From Streptomyces sporangiiformans (GTDB taxonomy: Bacteria > Actinomycetota > Actinomycetes > Streptomycetales > Streptomycetaceae): 64,000 nucleotides of DNA. Below the pieces are notes generated by a model. It was not told the origin of the DNA and made no database searches. It saw only the letters and a program-made list of their open reading frames with translations. Location: contig NZ_VCHX02000101.1 of assembly GCF_005768555.2 (NCBI RefSeq), forward strand, positions 16,590 to 80,589. Direction: 5' to 3'. Of the stretch, positions 24,776 through 32,612 are shown one piece after another; within the stretch, counting starts at the first letter, position 1, and every line of letters starts with the position of its first letter. A program made the translations under genes and the position numbers.

Positions 24776-25441
24776 ATGGACAGCATCGAAAATCCTCATG
24801 TCATGGGCGTGCAAGGCACCACACTGCCCACCATGGCCTTCCGTCTCCCCGAAGGCATGCATGCCATCGAGGTCTCCCTGGACGAGACGGAACGTACCCG
24901 AGCGGTACAGCAGTTGGTCCGGGACATCTACCCACGAGGCGAAGAGCCCTTGTGGGAGGCCATGAGCGCCCTGTACAGCGCGACGGCGGAGGAGATGCTG
25001 GCAGGGGGTGTCTCGTTCTTCGGCATCGGCCTGTACGACATCGGTGACGGCGGCGTAGCCCACTGTTCGCTCACGATGTCCGTCTTCGAGTCCGGTGAGA
25101 CGGATCAGGACGTTGTGGCCCAGGGCATACTCGCCGTCCTGAACCCCGATCCCATGCGCGAAGTCACCTGGCTCGACCTGCCCTGTGGACCCGCTGTCTC
25201 AGCGATCTCCTTCCGCAAACTCGTGGTGGACGGGAACTACACGAAGAGCGGCAAGGACGAGGACCTGACGATGGGGCAGTTTCAGATTCACGTCCCCTTC
25301 CCGACCGGCCCCTACACGGCTGTGATCACTCTGGATACGGCATCCATGGAACAGTGGGAAGAGTTCACCCACGCCATTGCGGGAATCGTCGGCTCGCTGG
25401 ATTTCGGCGGGCCGTCCGACCAGAGCGGCCAGCCTGACTGA
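24776..25441 (+). CDS. module-associated protein (possible family 1 relative)
   Basis: 221 residues from ATG 24776. It begins LPTMAFRLPEGMHAIEVSLD, a strand with proline-glycine that recalls the opening of family 1, and ends in a helix (WEEFTHAIAGIVGSLDF) in the place of their F-D-A-x-x-x-T-F-R-W end, but overall similarity is weak. No signal peptide. Being directly downstream of the cargo gene, it could be an immunity or export-assistance protein. The next gene on the same strand starts 55 bases after it. Confidence 0.55.
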   Translation: MDSIENPHVMGVQGTTLPTMAFRLPEGMHAIEVSLDETERTRAVQQLVRDIYPRGEEPLWEAMSALYSATAEEMLAGGVSFFGIGLYDIGDGGVAHCSLTMSVFESGETDQDVVAQGILAVLNPDPMREVTWLDLPCGPAVSAISFRKLVVDGNYTKSGKDEDLTMGQFQIHVPFPTGPYTAVITLDTASMEQWEEFTHAIAGIVGSLDFGGPSDQSGQPD

Positions 25442-25495
25442 CTGACTCGACCGAATTCATCCACGGGGAGATGACTCAAGAAAGATGACGCGCTA

Positions 25496-26386
25496 ATGGA
25501 CTGGTACCCCGCCCCCGACGAAGACCTCCTCCTTCGCACCACCGCAAAGTTCGCCACCGGCGTCGCCCCCGCGGTCTCAGGTTGCAGGTGGTTCCGTGAC
25601 CCCGAACGGAAGGACATCCAGGGCGAGTTGTCCGGATGGCCCTCAGGCCCCGCCTTCACCCTGCGCACGACCGGCGACCAGGCCGCTCGGCGCACCGGCC
25701 GTGCCTTCCTCGTGGGCATCCCGCTGATCGCCAACCTCATCGCCAACATCGGCGGAGCCGCCGGCTCACCCTTCGGCGACGTACCCGTACGGGGAAAGCC
25801 GGAGGAGCCGGAGAACGAGGTCCGCGACTTTCCCGTCATGTGGGCCGCGTCCGGGGCCCTCGCACGTACGGTCCCGTGGCAGCTGGATCCCGGCCGGCGC
25901 CCGGAGGGATACGTCACGGATCTCGCCCTGACCAGTCGGCGACTGCTCTTCCTCGGCGTCCGCAGCGGCACCCTCGACAAGGCCGACGTCCTGGGCGAGT
26001 TTCCGCGGGAATCCATCGCCACGGCCCGGCAGATGAAGTTCAGCGAGATCGGCGCGGATGTGCGCATCACGTTCGCCGACCAGTCCTGGATCCGCCTGTT
26101 CACCGGTAACCCGGACAGCGCCGAGAGGCTCGCCGAGTTGCTCACCGGAACTGTCCAGATGCTGCCCGAGAGCGCGCTGTCGGAGGGCCAGCGTCAACGG
26201 GTGACCCGCTTCATGGCCGACCTCCCCGACACGGCGCAGCCGCCGGCGTACACAAAGCTGGCCAGCGGGATCGTCATGGTCGAAGCCCGCGTTCCCGCTA
26301 AGGCCGGAACGGACCTCTTCGAGACGCATTCGATCCTGATGGACGCGTCGGGCGCCCCGGCCCAGCCGGAGCCCGGCGACCTGTAG
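25496..26386 (+). CDS. hypothetical protein
   Basis: 296 residues from ATG 25496. It contains one hydrophobic stretch (FLVGIPLIANLIANIGGAAG, about residues 75-94) and a central strand motif VTDLALTSRRLLFLGVRSG that resembles the T-x-x-R-L-L-F signature of bacterial PH-like or GRAM-like domains. No signal peptide. It lies between the module A genes and a small membrane protein, all on the plus strand with short gaps, so probably one operon. Function unknown. Confidence 0.6.
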   Translation: MDWYPAPDEDLLLRTTAKFATGVAPAVSGCRWFRDPERKDIQGELSGWPSGPAFTLRTTGDQAARRTGRAFLVGIPLIANLIANIGGAAGSPFGDVPVRGKPEEPENEVRDFPVMWAASGALARTVPWQLDPGRRPEGYVTDLALTSRRLLFLGVRSGTLDKADVLGEFPRESIATARQMKFSEIGADVRITFADQSWIRLFTGNPDSAERLAELLTGTVQMLPESALSEGQRQRVTRFMADLPDTAQPPAYTKLASGIVMVEARVPAKAGTDLFETHSILMDASGAPAQPEPGDL

Positions 26387-26445
26387 CGCATACGACGCTT
26401 TTCTTCCTTTTCGCAACGCGACCGAGACCGGAGGCCGGGTCCCCG

Positions 26446-26976
26446 ATGCCGCAATTCGAGCTGACTGAACCAAGTGACGCAACCAGCGAAACGGGAGCGG
26501 GCACGGGAGCAGGTGCAGATGCAGGAGCGGATATCGAGGCCGACTCCTGGTCGCCCCGTTCCCCCTTCGGCGCTGCCTGGCGCGGTGCCACAGTCCTCGT
26601 CCTCGCGGTAGTGGGCATGGCCGCCAGTGCGTGGGTCGCCTCGAAACTCATCCCGTACGACGACCGGTTGGCGAGCGCGGCACTCCCGGCCGGCCTCGTT
26701 GTCGGAGCCCTGGTCAATGTATGGCTGCGTGCGCGCAACGTTTTCCTGGTCGTCATCGCCCTCGGCGGGGCGTTCGGGGCCCCGGCCGCCGCGTACCTCA
26801 TACGCGACGGATACGTGTCCGCCGACAGCCCGTACCTCACCATCCATGACAACCGGGCGACGTTCGAGGTGTCGATGCTGGCCGCCGGCGCGGCAGTCGT
26901 GCTCGTGGCCATCGTCTGGGGCACGGTCAGCGGATATCTTCACCCGCGGCCGAAGAACGCCCCGGAGCACCCGTAG
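26446..26976 (+). CDS. membrane protein
   Basis: 176 residues from ATG 26446. An N-terminal Gly/Ala/Asp-rich stretch (GAGTGAGADAGADIEADSW) is followed by at least three or four membrane helices (GATVLVLAVVGMAASAWV, VVGALVNVWL, VFLVVIALGGAFGAPAAAYL, AAGAAVVLVAIVWGTVSGYL). It ends HPRPKNAPEHP. It is the last gene before the large membrane protein at 27033 and probably belongs to the same unit. No family recognised. Confidence 0.6.
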   Translation: MPQFELTEPSDATSETGAGTGAGADAGADIEADSWSPRSPFGAAWRGATVLVLAVVGMAASAWVASKLIPYDDRLASAALPAGLVVGALVNVWLRARNVFLVVIALGGAFGAPAAAYLIRDGYVSADSPYLTIHDNRATFEVSMLAAGAAVVLVAIVWGTVSGYLHPRPKNAPEHP

Positions 26977-27032
26977 AGGCTCAAAGCTGTGGGCGGCCAG
27001 CCCCGTTTCGCTGAAGCGAACGGATAAGTAGA

Positions 27033-29261
27033 GTGCCGCGAATGAGACCACGGGGCATGCGGGACGTACGGTACGCACGGGCAACGGCGTTCGCATCGGG
27101 CGACGTACGCCTGAGGCACCGGATGCACTGGAGGCACCGGAGGCACGTCCTCGGGGTCGTCCTCCTTCTCCTGTGCGCCTTCTGGACCGCCACCGGCGCC
27201 GCTACCGCCACCCCGGCACAGGCCTCGCCTCAGGCCGCAGACGACACGAGTCAGGCCGCCCACCTAGCCGACCGACTCCGCACCAACCCGGTCTACGTCA
27301 CCGACCAACTCCCGCGAGAGATCCCCCACTCCACCGCCCCCGACTTCGCGAGGCTCGCCAAGCGCACAGGCGTGCCCACCTACGTCCTCGTCCTTCCGGG
27401 ACAGTCCACCACCAACGGAGAGGCGCTGCTCGGTGCGGTGCACGACCGGCTCGGGCGGGACGGTCTGTACGTGCTGGTGGACTACATGGGCGTCACGAAC
27501 GCGGTGGCGTTCGGGGTGCGGGCGCCGGCCGCGGATGCCGAGACGGCGACGTTGTATGAACTGCCCTACGACGCGGGGCCCTTGCGCAGCTTCGAGCGGT
27601 TCGCCGAAGTCGTCGCGCAGGGCGGCGAGAAGGCGGCCGCGCGGGCGGAGGCGGCGCGAGAGAAGTACGGAAGCGACGGGGGCGAGGAACCCGAGCAGCT
27701 GTACATCGGCCCGGCCGACCGCGAGAACCAGTCCTTCCTCACCGGGATCCTGCTCGTCGGCGTACCTCTGCTGATTCTCCTGCTCGCAGCTTTCGTACGT
27801 CGCTGGCGGCGCCGTCTGCCCTCGGCGCGCGCCGCGAAGCCGGGCAGCACAAAGCCGGGAGCCGCCGCATCCCGCGTACCCCGCGGTGCGGTGGCCGGCG
27901 TCGCGCTCCTCACCGCCGTCGCGATCGCTCTCGGCGCCTGGCTCACCTTCGACCAGACCACGTCGAGCGCCGCGCGGACGCCCACCGCCGCCGACCTGTC
28001 GGCACGGGTCGAGCGGGTCGCGAAGGGGCTGAAGCAGGATCCGGTCTACGCGGATCCGGAGAGCCCGCAGGTTCTCGATGCCGGGGAGAAGAACCGACTG
28101 CGCGACCGCATAAGCGAGTTCGGCAGTTCCAGGAGCGGAGGCCCGGTCTTCGTCTCCGTCGTCCCGCAGATGTACGAGGACGAGTCCGCCGGTGACGCGT
28201 ACGTCTTCGCGGAGGCGGTGCACGCCAAGGTGGGCAGGGACGGCGTGTACGTCGTGGCGGACCCGCTCGAGGGTGACATCAGCGTCGTCAGCTACGGCCT
28301 GCGGCTCGACAACAACCACCTCCTCTTCGACCTGCCGGACTCCATCAGCGACGGTGACGACTCCGGCGAGTCGGGCGAGTCAGACGGCTATCGGCTCAGC
28401 GAACGCCTGGACCGGCTCATGACCTTCCTCGACAAGACACCTCGTACGGACGCCCCCAACTCCCCCGACCCCGACCTGAAGCCGGAACCCATCGAGAGCC
28501 ACGCCCTCCGCCCGCTCTTCTCCGGCGACTTCTGGCCCGGACTGCTCGTCGGTGCCTTTGCCGCGCTGCTCGTCTTCGCGATCGTCGCGGGCGTGCTCGG
28601 GATCGTCGGCGCGGTGCTGCGGCGACGGAACCCCGCACCCCTACCCACGGCAGCGCTCCCCTTCGAGGCGCCGACCGACCCGTCCACCGCGTATCTGCGC
28701 CGCACCGCGCGGACCGAACTCGGTGAGCTGGCAAGGATGTTCACTGAGGACCAGGTTCCCAACCCCGTCGGCACCGGCACCGGCACCGGCGCCGAAGCCC
28801 TGGCAGGCGTCCGCGCCTGGGACTGCTTCGACGCCGCGATGCTGCTCGTCGACGGCGACATCGACGCCTTCGCCGACGACGGCGTGGACCCCGCATCCCT
28901 CGTGGCCGTCATCGTCCTCGCCCGCGCCGGCCGGGCGGCCTTCGCGGGCGACACGAACAACCTGTGCTGCGGCCTCAACCCCCTGCACGGCCCGGCGGTC
29001 AGCCGCCATCACGTACGCGTCTCCGGCCCCGCCGAGACCGTACGCAGACGCCTGCTCCCCGTCTGTCAGCCCTGCCGCGAGACGGCCATCGTCGAGCCGA
29101 GCACGGTGCACACGCTTCGGATGACGCTGCCGCCGGGCCAGGAAGGACAGGGGGACGGCGAGCGCATGCCGTACGAGGAGGTCGCCGGCCCTCTCCCCGC
29201 CGTACGCAATGGGATTCCCCAACTCATCGACAAAGTACGGGAGTTCGTCAGTGTCCGCTAA
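27033..29261 (+). CDS. large multi-domain membrane protein with duplicated extracytoplasmic domain
   Basis: 742 residues from GTG 27033 (ATG 27042 or 27057 possible). A leader helix near residue 35-60 (VLLLLCAFWTATGAATATPA) is followed by two related extracytoplasmic domains: each starts D-R-L-R-x-x-P-V-Y (LRTNPVYV near 88, LKQDPVYADPE near 332) and contains a V-H-x-K/R-x-G-R-D-G-x-Y-V-x-x-D segment. The membrane helices are near 236-256, 290-307 and 502-525. The C-terminal cytoplasmic part has CCGLNPLHG (from 645) and CQPC (678-681), a likely metal site also present in the protein at 29251. Its place inside the locus makes it a candidate structural component of the secretion machine. Confidence 0.75.
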   Translation: MPRMRPRGMRDVRYARATAFASGDVRLRHRMHWRHRRHVLGVVLLLLCAFWTATGAATATPAQASPQAADDTSQAAHLADRLRTNPVYVTDQLPREIPHSTAPDFARLAKRTGVPTYVLVLPGQSTTNGEALLGAVHDRLGRDGLYVLVDYMGVTNAVAFGVRAPAADAETATLYELPYDAGPLRSFERFAEVVAQGGEKAAARAEAAREKYGSDGGEEPEQLYIGPADRENQSFLTGILLVGVPLLILLLAAFVRRWRRRLPSARAAKPGSTKPGAAASRVPRGAVAGVALLTAVAIALGAWLTFDQTTSSAARTPTAADLSARVERVAKGLKQDPVYADPESPQVLDAGEKNRLRDRISEFGSSRSGGPVFVSVVPQMYEDESAGDAYVFAEAVHAKVGRDGVYVVADPLEGDISVVSYGLRLDNNHLLFDLPDSISDGDDSGESGESDGYRLSERLDRLMTFLDKTPRTDAPNSPDPDLKPEPIESHALRPLFSGDFWPGLLVGAFAALLVFAIVAGVLGIVGAVLRRRNPAPLPTAALPFEAPTDPSTAYLRRTARTELGELARMFTEDQVPNPVGTGTGTGAEALAGVRAWDCFDAAMLLVDGDIDAFADDGVDPASLVAVIVLARAGRAAFAGDTNNLCCGLNPLHGPAVSRHHVRVSGPAETVRRRLLPVCQPCRETAIVEPSTVHTLRMTLPPGQEGQGDGERMPYEEVAGPLPAVRNGIPQLIDKVREFVSVR

Positions 29262-30543
29262 GCGAGTCCTCGCTGCCCTCCCCACCCTCGCAGCCCTCCT
29301 CACCGCTTTCGTGACCGCACTGCTCATCACGGCGGCCCCGGCCTCCTGGGCAAAAGCCCCGAGCCCCGGCGAGCGCATCGCGACCGCCCTGCGCGAGTCA
29401 CCCGTGTACGTCGACCCGTCGTACGAAGGCTCCGTCCCGCCCACCCGCCAGAAGGAACTGGCTCGTCAGATCACGCGAACGGGCCTGCCCATCAAGGTAG
29501 TTCTGACGCCCCTCACCAAGGGCGACTCATTCAACGGCGACTCGGCCACCCTCGCGGAGGTCGTCCACGACCGCCTCGGCCTCCGCGACCTCATCCTCAT
29601 CACCACGGACGGCGACTTCACCGACTCCCTCAACGGCTACGAATGGCCGGGCGAGGCCCACCAGACGGAAGACGCGGTCGCCACAGTCGGCTTCCTGGAC
29701 GAAATGGACGACGCGGGCTTGGCGGACCGGACGGCGAAGGCGATCGAGCTGATCGAGGACGGCGACGGGAAGAACGCCTACGAGGAAGCGACAAAGGACT
29801 TGGGGGGCGAGGGCGACGACTCCGCATCAACCCAACCCAAGTCCCCACGTGACGAGGCCACTTCGTCGTGGCTCTGGCCGACACTGGTCGCCGTGCCGAC
29901 GCTCGCGGCGGCCTTCGTCACCTTCCTTTTCGTACGCCGTCGGGGCCCTCGCCTCACGTACCCGCGGGCGGTGTTCACCGCGGCTCGCGCGGCCGACGAG
30001 GCCGACGTTCGCCGCCAAGCAGAGGCAGAAGTCCTGTCCCTGGGCGAGTCGGTCCGGTCGGCTCCCTCGTCAACCCCCGGCCTGCAGCGCGCCCTCGACG
30101 CCTACGCCGCCGCCGGCACCGTCCTGGATGCGGCGCGCGGTCTCCCGGACCTGGCCGGAGCGCTGGCCCTGGCCGCCGAGGGCCGCGACGCCCTGGACGC
30201 CGCTCCCGCCCCGCTCCCCCTCTGCTTCTTCAACCCCCTCCACGGCCGCGCCGCCGACCGCATCGCCTGGCGCGCCCTCGGCCGCCGCGAATCACTCCGT
30301 GTGGCGGCCTGCACGACCTGCGCGGAGGCGGTGCGCACCCGCCGCGCCCCGGAGGTCCTCATGGACACGGCGGAGGACGGCCGACGACTGCCGTACTTCG
30401 AGGTGTCCCACAGCATCTGGGCGAGGACGGGTTACGGCTCGCTCCTCAAGGACCCGGACGACGGGCTGGCGCGTCGAGTCGGGCGGGGCGACTTCTCCCG
30501 CTCCCTCCCCGACCCTGACGGCCTCGGAACGGGACGGACATGA
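29251..30543 (+). CDS. membrane protein sharing domains with 27033
   Basis: 430 residues from GTG 29251, overlapping the previous gene by 11 bases. A signal-anchor (AALLTAFVTALLITAAPASW) leads to a single copy of the P-V-Y-V-D extracytoplasmic domain (LRESPVYVDPSYEG, then VHDRLGLRDLILITTDGD). One membrane helix (TLVAVPTLAAAFVTFLFV) separates it from a cytoplasmic helical region and the same Cys motif as its neighbour, CFFNPLHG (from 325) and CTTC (354-357). It reads as a half-size relative of the preceding protein. Translation is probably coupled. Confidence 0.75.
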   Translation: MSAKRVLAALPTLAALLTAFVTALLITAAPASWAKAPSPGERIATALRESPVYVDPSYEGSVPPTRQKELARQITRTGLPIKVVLTPLTKGDSFNGDSATLAEVVHDRLGLRDLILITTDGDFTDSLNGYEWPGEAHQTEDAVATVGFLDEMDDAGLADRTAKAIELIEDGDGKNAYEEATKDLGGEGDDSASTQPKSPRDEATSSWLWPTLVAVPTLAAAFVTFLFVRRRGPRLTYPRAVFTAARAADEADVRRQAEAEVLSLGESVRSAPSSTPGLQRALDAYAAAGTVLDAARGLPDLAGALALAAEGRDALDAAPAPLPLCFFNPLHGRAADRIAWRALGRRESLRVAACTTCAEAVRTRRAPEVLMDTAEDGRRLPYFEVSHSIWARTGYGSLLKDPDDGLARRVGRGDFSRSLPDPDGLGTGRT

Positions 30544-30588
30544 CGACCGCGGACACCCCGGCGAGGCGGCTCACGCCGGGGCTCATCA

Positions 30589-30803
30589 TCAGCGGTTCAA
30601 ATCCATGACCCCAACCCCGAGCCCCTCGTAGGGTTCCGGCACGACGGTGGCGACCAACGCCCTCTCGGGCAGCATTTGGTTCGGCCGACAGTCCAGGGAC
30701 CGCAGGGCCAGTCCAACAGAACCGCTGCCGACTCGCGCATGAGCCTCTTCAAGGTGCCAAGCCCGAACACGAGAACGGCCCCGGCGACCACCAGGAAGAT
30801 CAC
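30589..30803 (-). pseudogene. small membrane protein gene with a frameshift
   Basis: GTG 30803 is preceded by AGGAAGG at about 9 bases and starts a membrane helix (IFLVVAGAVLVFGLGTLKRL). The frame then becomes poor in sense, while the other frame gives a well-formed C-terminus, VGLALRSLDCRPNQMLPERA then TVVPEPYEGLGVGVMDLNR, ending at 30589. A one-base change near 30715-30735 joins them into a protein of about 70 residues. This is either a pseudogene or a sequence error. Confidence 0.5.
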
Positions 30804-30937
30804 GAGATGCAACCTTCCTGAGAGGGAAGTGCGTCCGTACGCGGCCTGCCCAGCAGATAGCGTCCGGGCCTCGACAACGGCAGCCGTGGCAAACTCTCCC
30901 GACACTCGGACAACAACACCCTGAGGGAGACAGCTGT

Positions 30938-31546
30938 ATGGGAGGGTCGGCCAGGCCCAGCCGTCGTCGGGCTGCCGCTTCATCGTTGCGGTACGAGAAG
31001 CGGCCAGGGAAGCGGTCCGCGCGTGAAGGGGAACGCTCGGGTACGGGCGACAAGCTGTTTGGCTGCCTCATATTCCTTTCTGTCGCTGCCGCATTCATCC
31101 TGCTCGTCCTGTCGGACATGTTCTGGGGTGACGACACCTGGCAGTGGGCGGCTGGCACATGGCCGGCGGGCGCGTACGGCTTCGCCATCTTCCTGGGGGC
31201 GTTGGTGCCGTGCGTGGTGACGCTCTTCTTCATGTCCCTTTCCCGTACGGACCGGAAGTCCTGGAAGACGCACAAGGCCCGCTCTCTCGGCTGCGTGTTT
31301 CTGGCCGTCGCATGCGGAGCGGCGATGCTTCAGCTCGTGTCTCTGATCTTCAACGCCCAGGACACCGGCAAGTGGGGCCGCGGGCCCTCGACTTCCCCCA
31401 GCTGGGTCTTCAGCAACTACCCGTGGCTGTGGGCGGTCGGCTTCGTGTCCACGATCGCCACGGCCGCGATACTGATCGCCTTTTTCGTGGCCCGCGCCCG
31501 GCGACGCTCAGAAGCCGAAGGCGCCGACCAACCCGGTCCGAATTGA
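30938..31546 (+). CDS. GSARP-family membrane protein
   Basis: 202 residues from ATG 30938. The cytoplasmic start MGGSARPSRRRAAASSLRYE is almost the same as those of the proteins at 50371 and 51228 (SGSARPKRRRAAG..LRYE). Four membrane helices follow (LFGCLIFLSVAAAFILLVL, GAYGFAIFLGALVPCVVTLF, LGCVFLAVACGAAMLQLVSL, FVSTIATAAILIAFFVARA), with a conserved short outer loop ending Y-P-W/Y-x-W. The three copies, two beside the EssC-type gene, suggest a membrane accessory family of this secretion locus. Confidence 0.72.
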   Translation: MGGSARPSRRRAAASSLRYEKRPGKRSAREGERSGTGDKLFGCLIFLSVAAAFILLVLSDMFWGDDTWQWAAGTWPAGAYGFAIFLGALVPCVVTLFFMSLSRTDRKSWKTHKARSLGCVFLAVACGAAMLQLVSLIFNAQDTGKWGRGPSTSPSWVFSNYPWLWAVGFVSTIATAAILIAFFVARARRRSEAEGADQPGPN

Positions 31547-31588
31547 CCCCGTCTGCCGTCTCTCACGCCGCTTGCGGAAAAGTTCGCT

Positions 31589-31620
31589 GTGGCTAAAACA
31601 CGTACCCCCGGATAGCGTCG
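31589..31620 (+). promoter_or_regulatory. shared promoter-like motif, module B
   Basis: GTGGCTAAAA, 11 bases, then GGATAGCGTC. It matches the sites before module A (21251) and the minus-strand module C (44310). Only 6 bases separate it from ATG 31627, so the transcript may be nearly leaderless. Confidence 0.5.
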
Positions 31621-31626
31621 GTCAGC

Positions 31627-32313
31627 ATGCAGCAGACCGAGCCGTCCGACCGGACCGCCGACGCCGATGGTGAGAACGTCTTCGGATTGATCACCCCCGA
31701 GGACTGGTATCGCATTCCGCTCCAGCCTCTGGAGCGCCGGGAAGCGTCCGTGAGCGCCTTGATGAAAAGGCAGTTCGCAGGCGTGGACGATCAGCCGGTG
31801 CTGCGCCGCCAGTCCGAGGAGCAGTTGCTGGGTGCCGCCGAGGCAGGAGCCGACAAAGGGGGCGTGGTCCTCTATCTGTCGTTCCTGGAGGCAGCCGGCA
31901 TCCCCCTGTCCGCGTCACTGCTGATCTCCCAACTCCACCGGCGATTCGACAGCCTTGACGCCGTCGCGGCGCTGGCGGGCAAGGGCGAGGTGACTCCGGT
32001 GCGTCTGCCGGCCGCCGGGCGCGCGGCGCGTCGGCGGCGCAGTGAACGAACCCGGGAATCCCGGCGGCTCGGTAGCGAGTTCGAGGACACCATCGTGGAG
32101 TACTTCGTCCCCGTACCGGATCGGGACGAGGTACTGATGCTGACGTTCAGCACCCCGCTGGAACCGATCGCGGACGCGATGGTGGAGCTCTTCGACGCGG
32201 TCGCCGGTACTCTGCGCTGGCGAAAAAGCACTCATACATCACGGGAATCACGGGAATCACGGGAATCACCAGAATCACGGGAATCACGGGAATCACGGGG
32301 GCAACAGGGATGA
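31627..32313 (+). CDS. companion family 1 protein, module B
   Basis: 228 residues from ATG 31627. It follows the family 1 plan: ITPEDWYRIPLQPLERREAS then VSALMKRQF at the start, a hydrophobic VVLYLSFLEAAGIPLSASLL, then VLMLTFSTPLEPIADAMVEL and FDAVAGTLRWRKS near the end. Its C-terminus runs into a repeated Glu-Ser-Arg tail (ESRESRESPESRESRES) made by 9-base tandem repeats. The ATGA stop-start overlap with the WXG100 gene shows it is part of the same transcript. It might be a chaperone, adaptor or immunity protein; there is no direct evidence. Confidence 0.7.
   Translation: MQQTEPSDRTADADGENVFGLITPEDWYRIPLQPLERREASVSALMKRQFAGVDDQPVLRRQSEEQLLGAAEAGADKGGVVLYLSFLEAAGIPLSASLLISQLHRRFDSLDAVAALAGKGEVTPVRLPAAGRAARRRRSERTRESRRLGSEFEDTIVEYFVPVPDRDEVLMLTFSTPLEPIADAMVELFDAVAGTLRWRKSTHTSRESRESRESPESRESRESRGQQG
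32239..32300 (+). repeat. 9-base tandem repeat coding Glu-Ser-Arg units
   Basis: The unit ACGGGAATC is repeated about seven times with single-base variation (one copy reads CCAGAATC). It encodes the end of the family 1 protein and is likely to vary in copy number by slippage without breaking the frame. Confidence 0.85.
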
Positions 32314-32612
32314 GTAAGCGACTCAGGGTCTCCACCGACGATCTGCACACGGCCGGGGTCGGACTGCGCACCGTGGCCACGGAGTTCGAGGGTCTCGACA
32401 AGCTCATGGACTCCTACGACCGGCGCACGGTCGGGCACAACCTGCTGCAGGAACGGCTGCAGGAGTTCTCCGACGGCTGGAACGACAACCGCGACAAGAT
32501 GATCGAGGAGATCAAGGGTCTGGGCGAAATCGCCAAGACGGCCGGCGAGGCGTACACCGAGATCGACACGGAGCTCTACAAGGCCCTCGTCGGCAAGGAC
32601 AAGAAGAAGTGA
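32310..32612 (+). CDS. WXG100-like protein, module B
   Basis: 100 residues from ATG 32310. It has the helix-turn-helix hairpin with a W-x-D/N turn (FSDGWNDNRDKM near residue 53) and a lysine-rich end (LVGKDKKK). The helix after the turn carries a YTEIDTELYKAL segment near the end, similar to the C-terminal region of other copies. It overlaps the following cargo gene by GTGA. The W-x-G motif is replaced by W-N-D, as in several actinobacterial relatives. Confidence 0.75.
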   Translation: MSKRLRVSTDDLHTAGVGLRTVATEFEGLDKLMDSYDRRTVGHNLLQERLQEFSDGWNDNRDKMIEEIKGLGEIAKTAGEAYTEIDTELYKALVGKDKKK

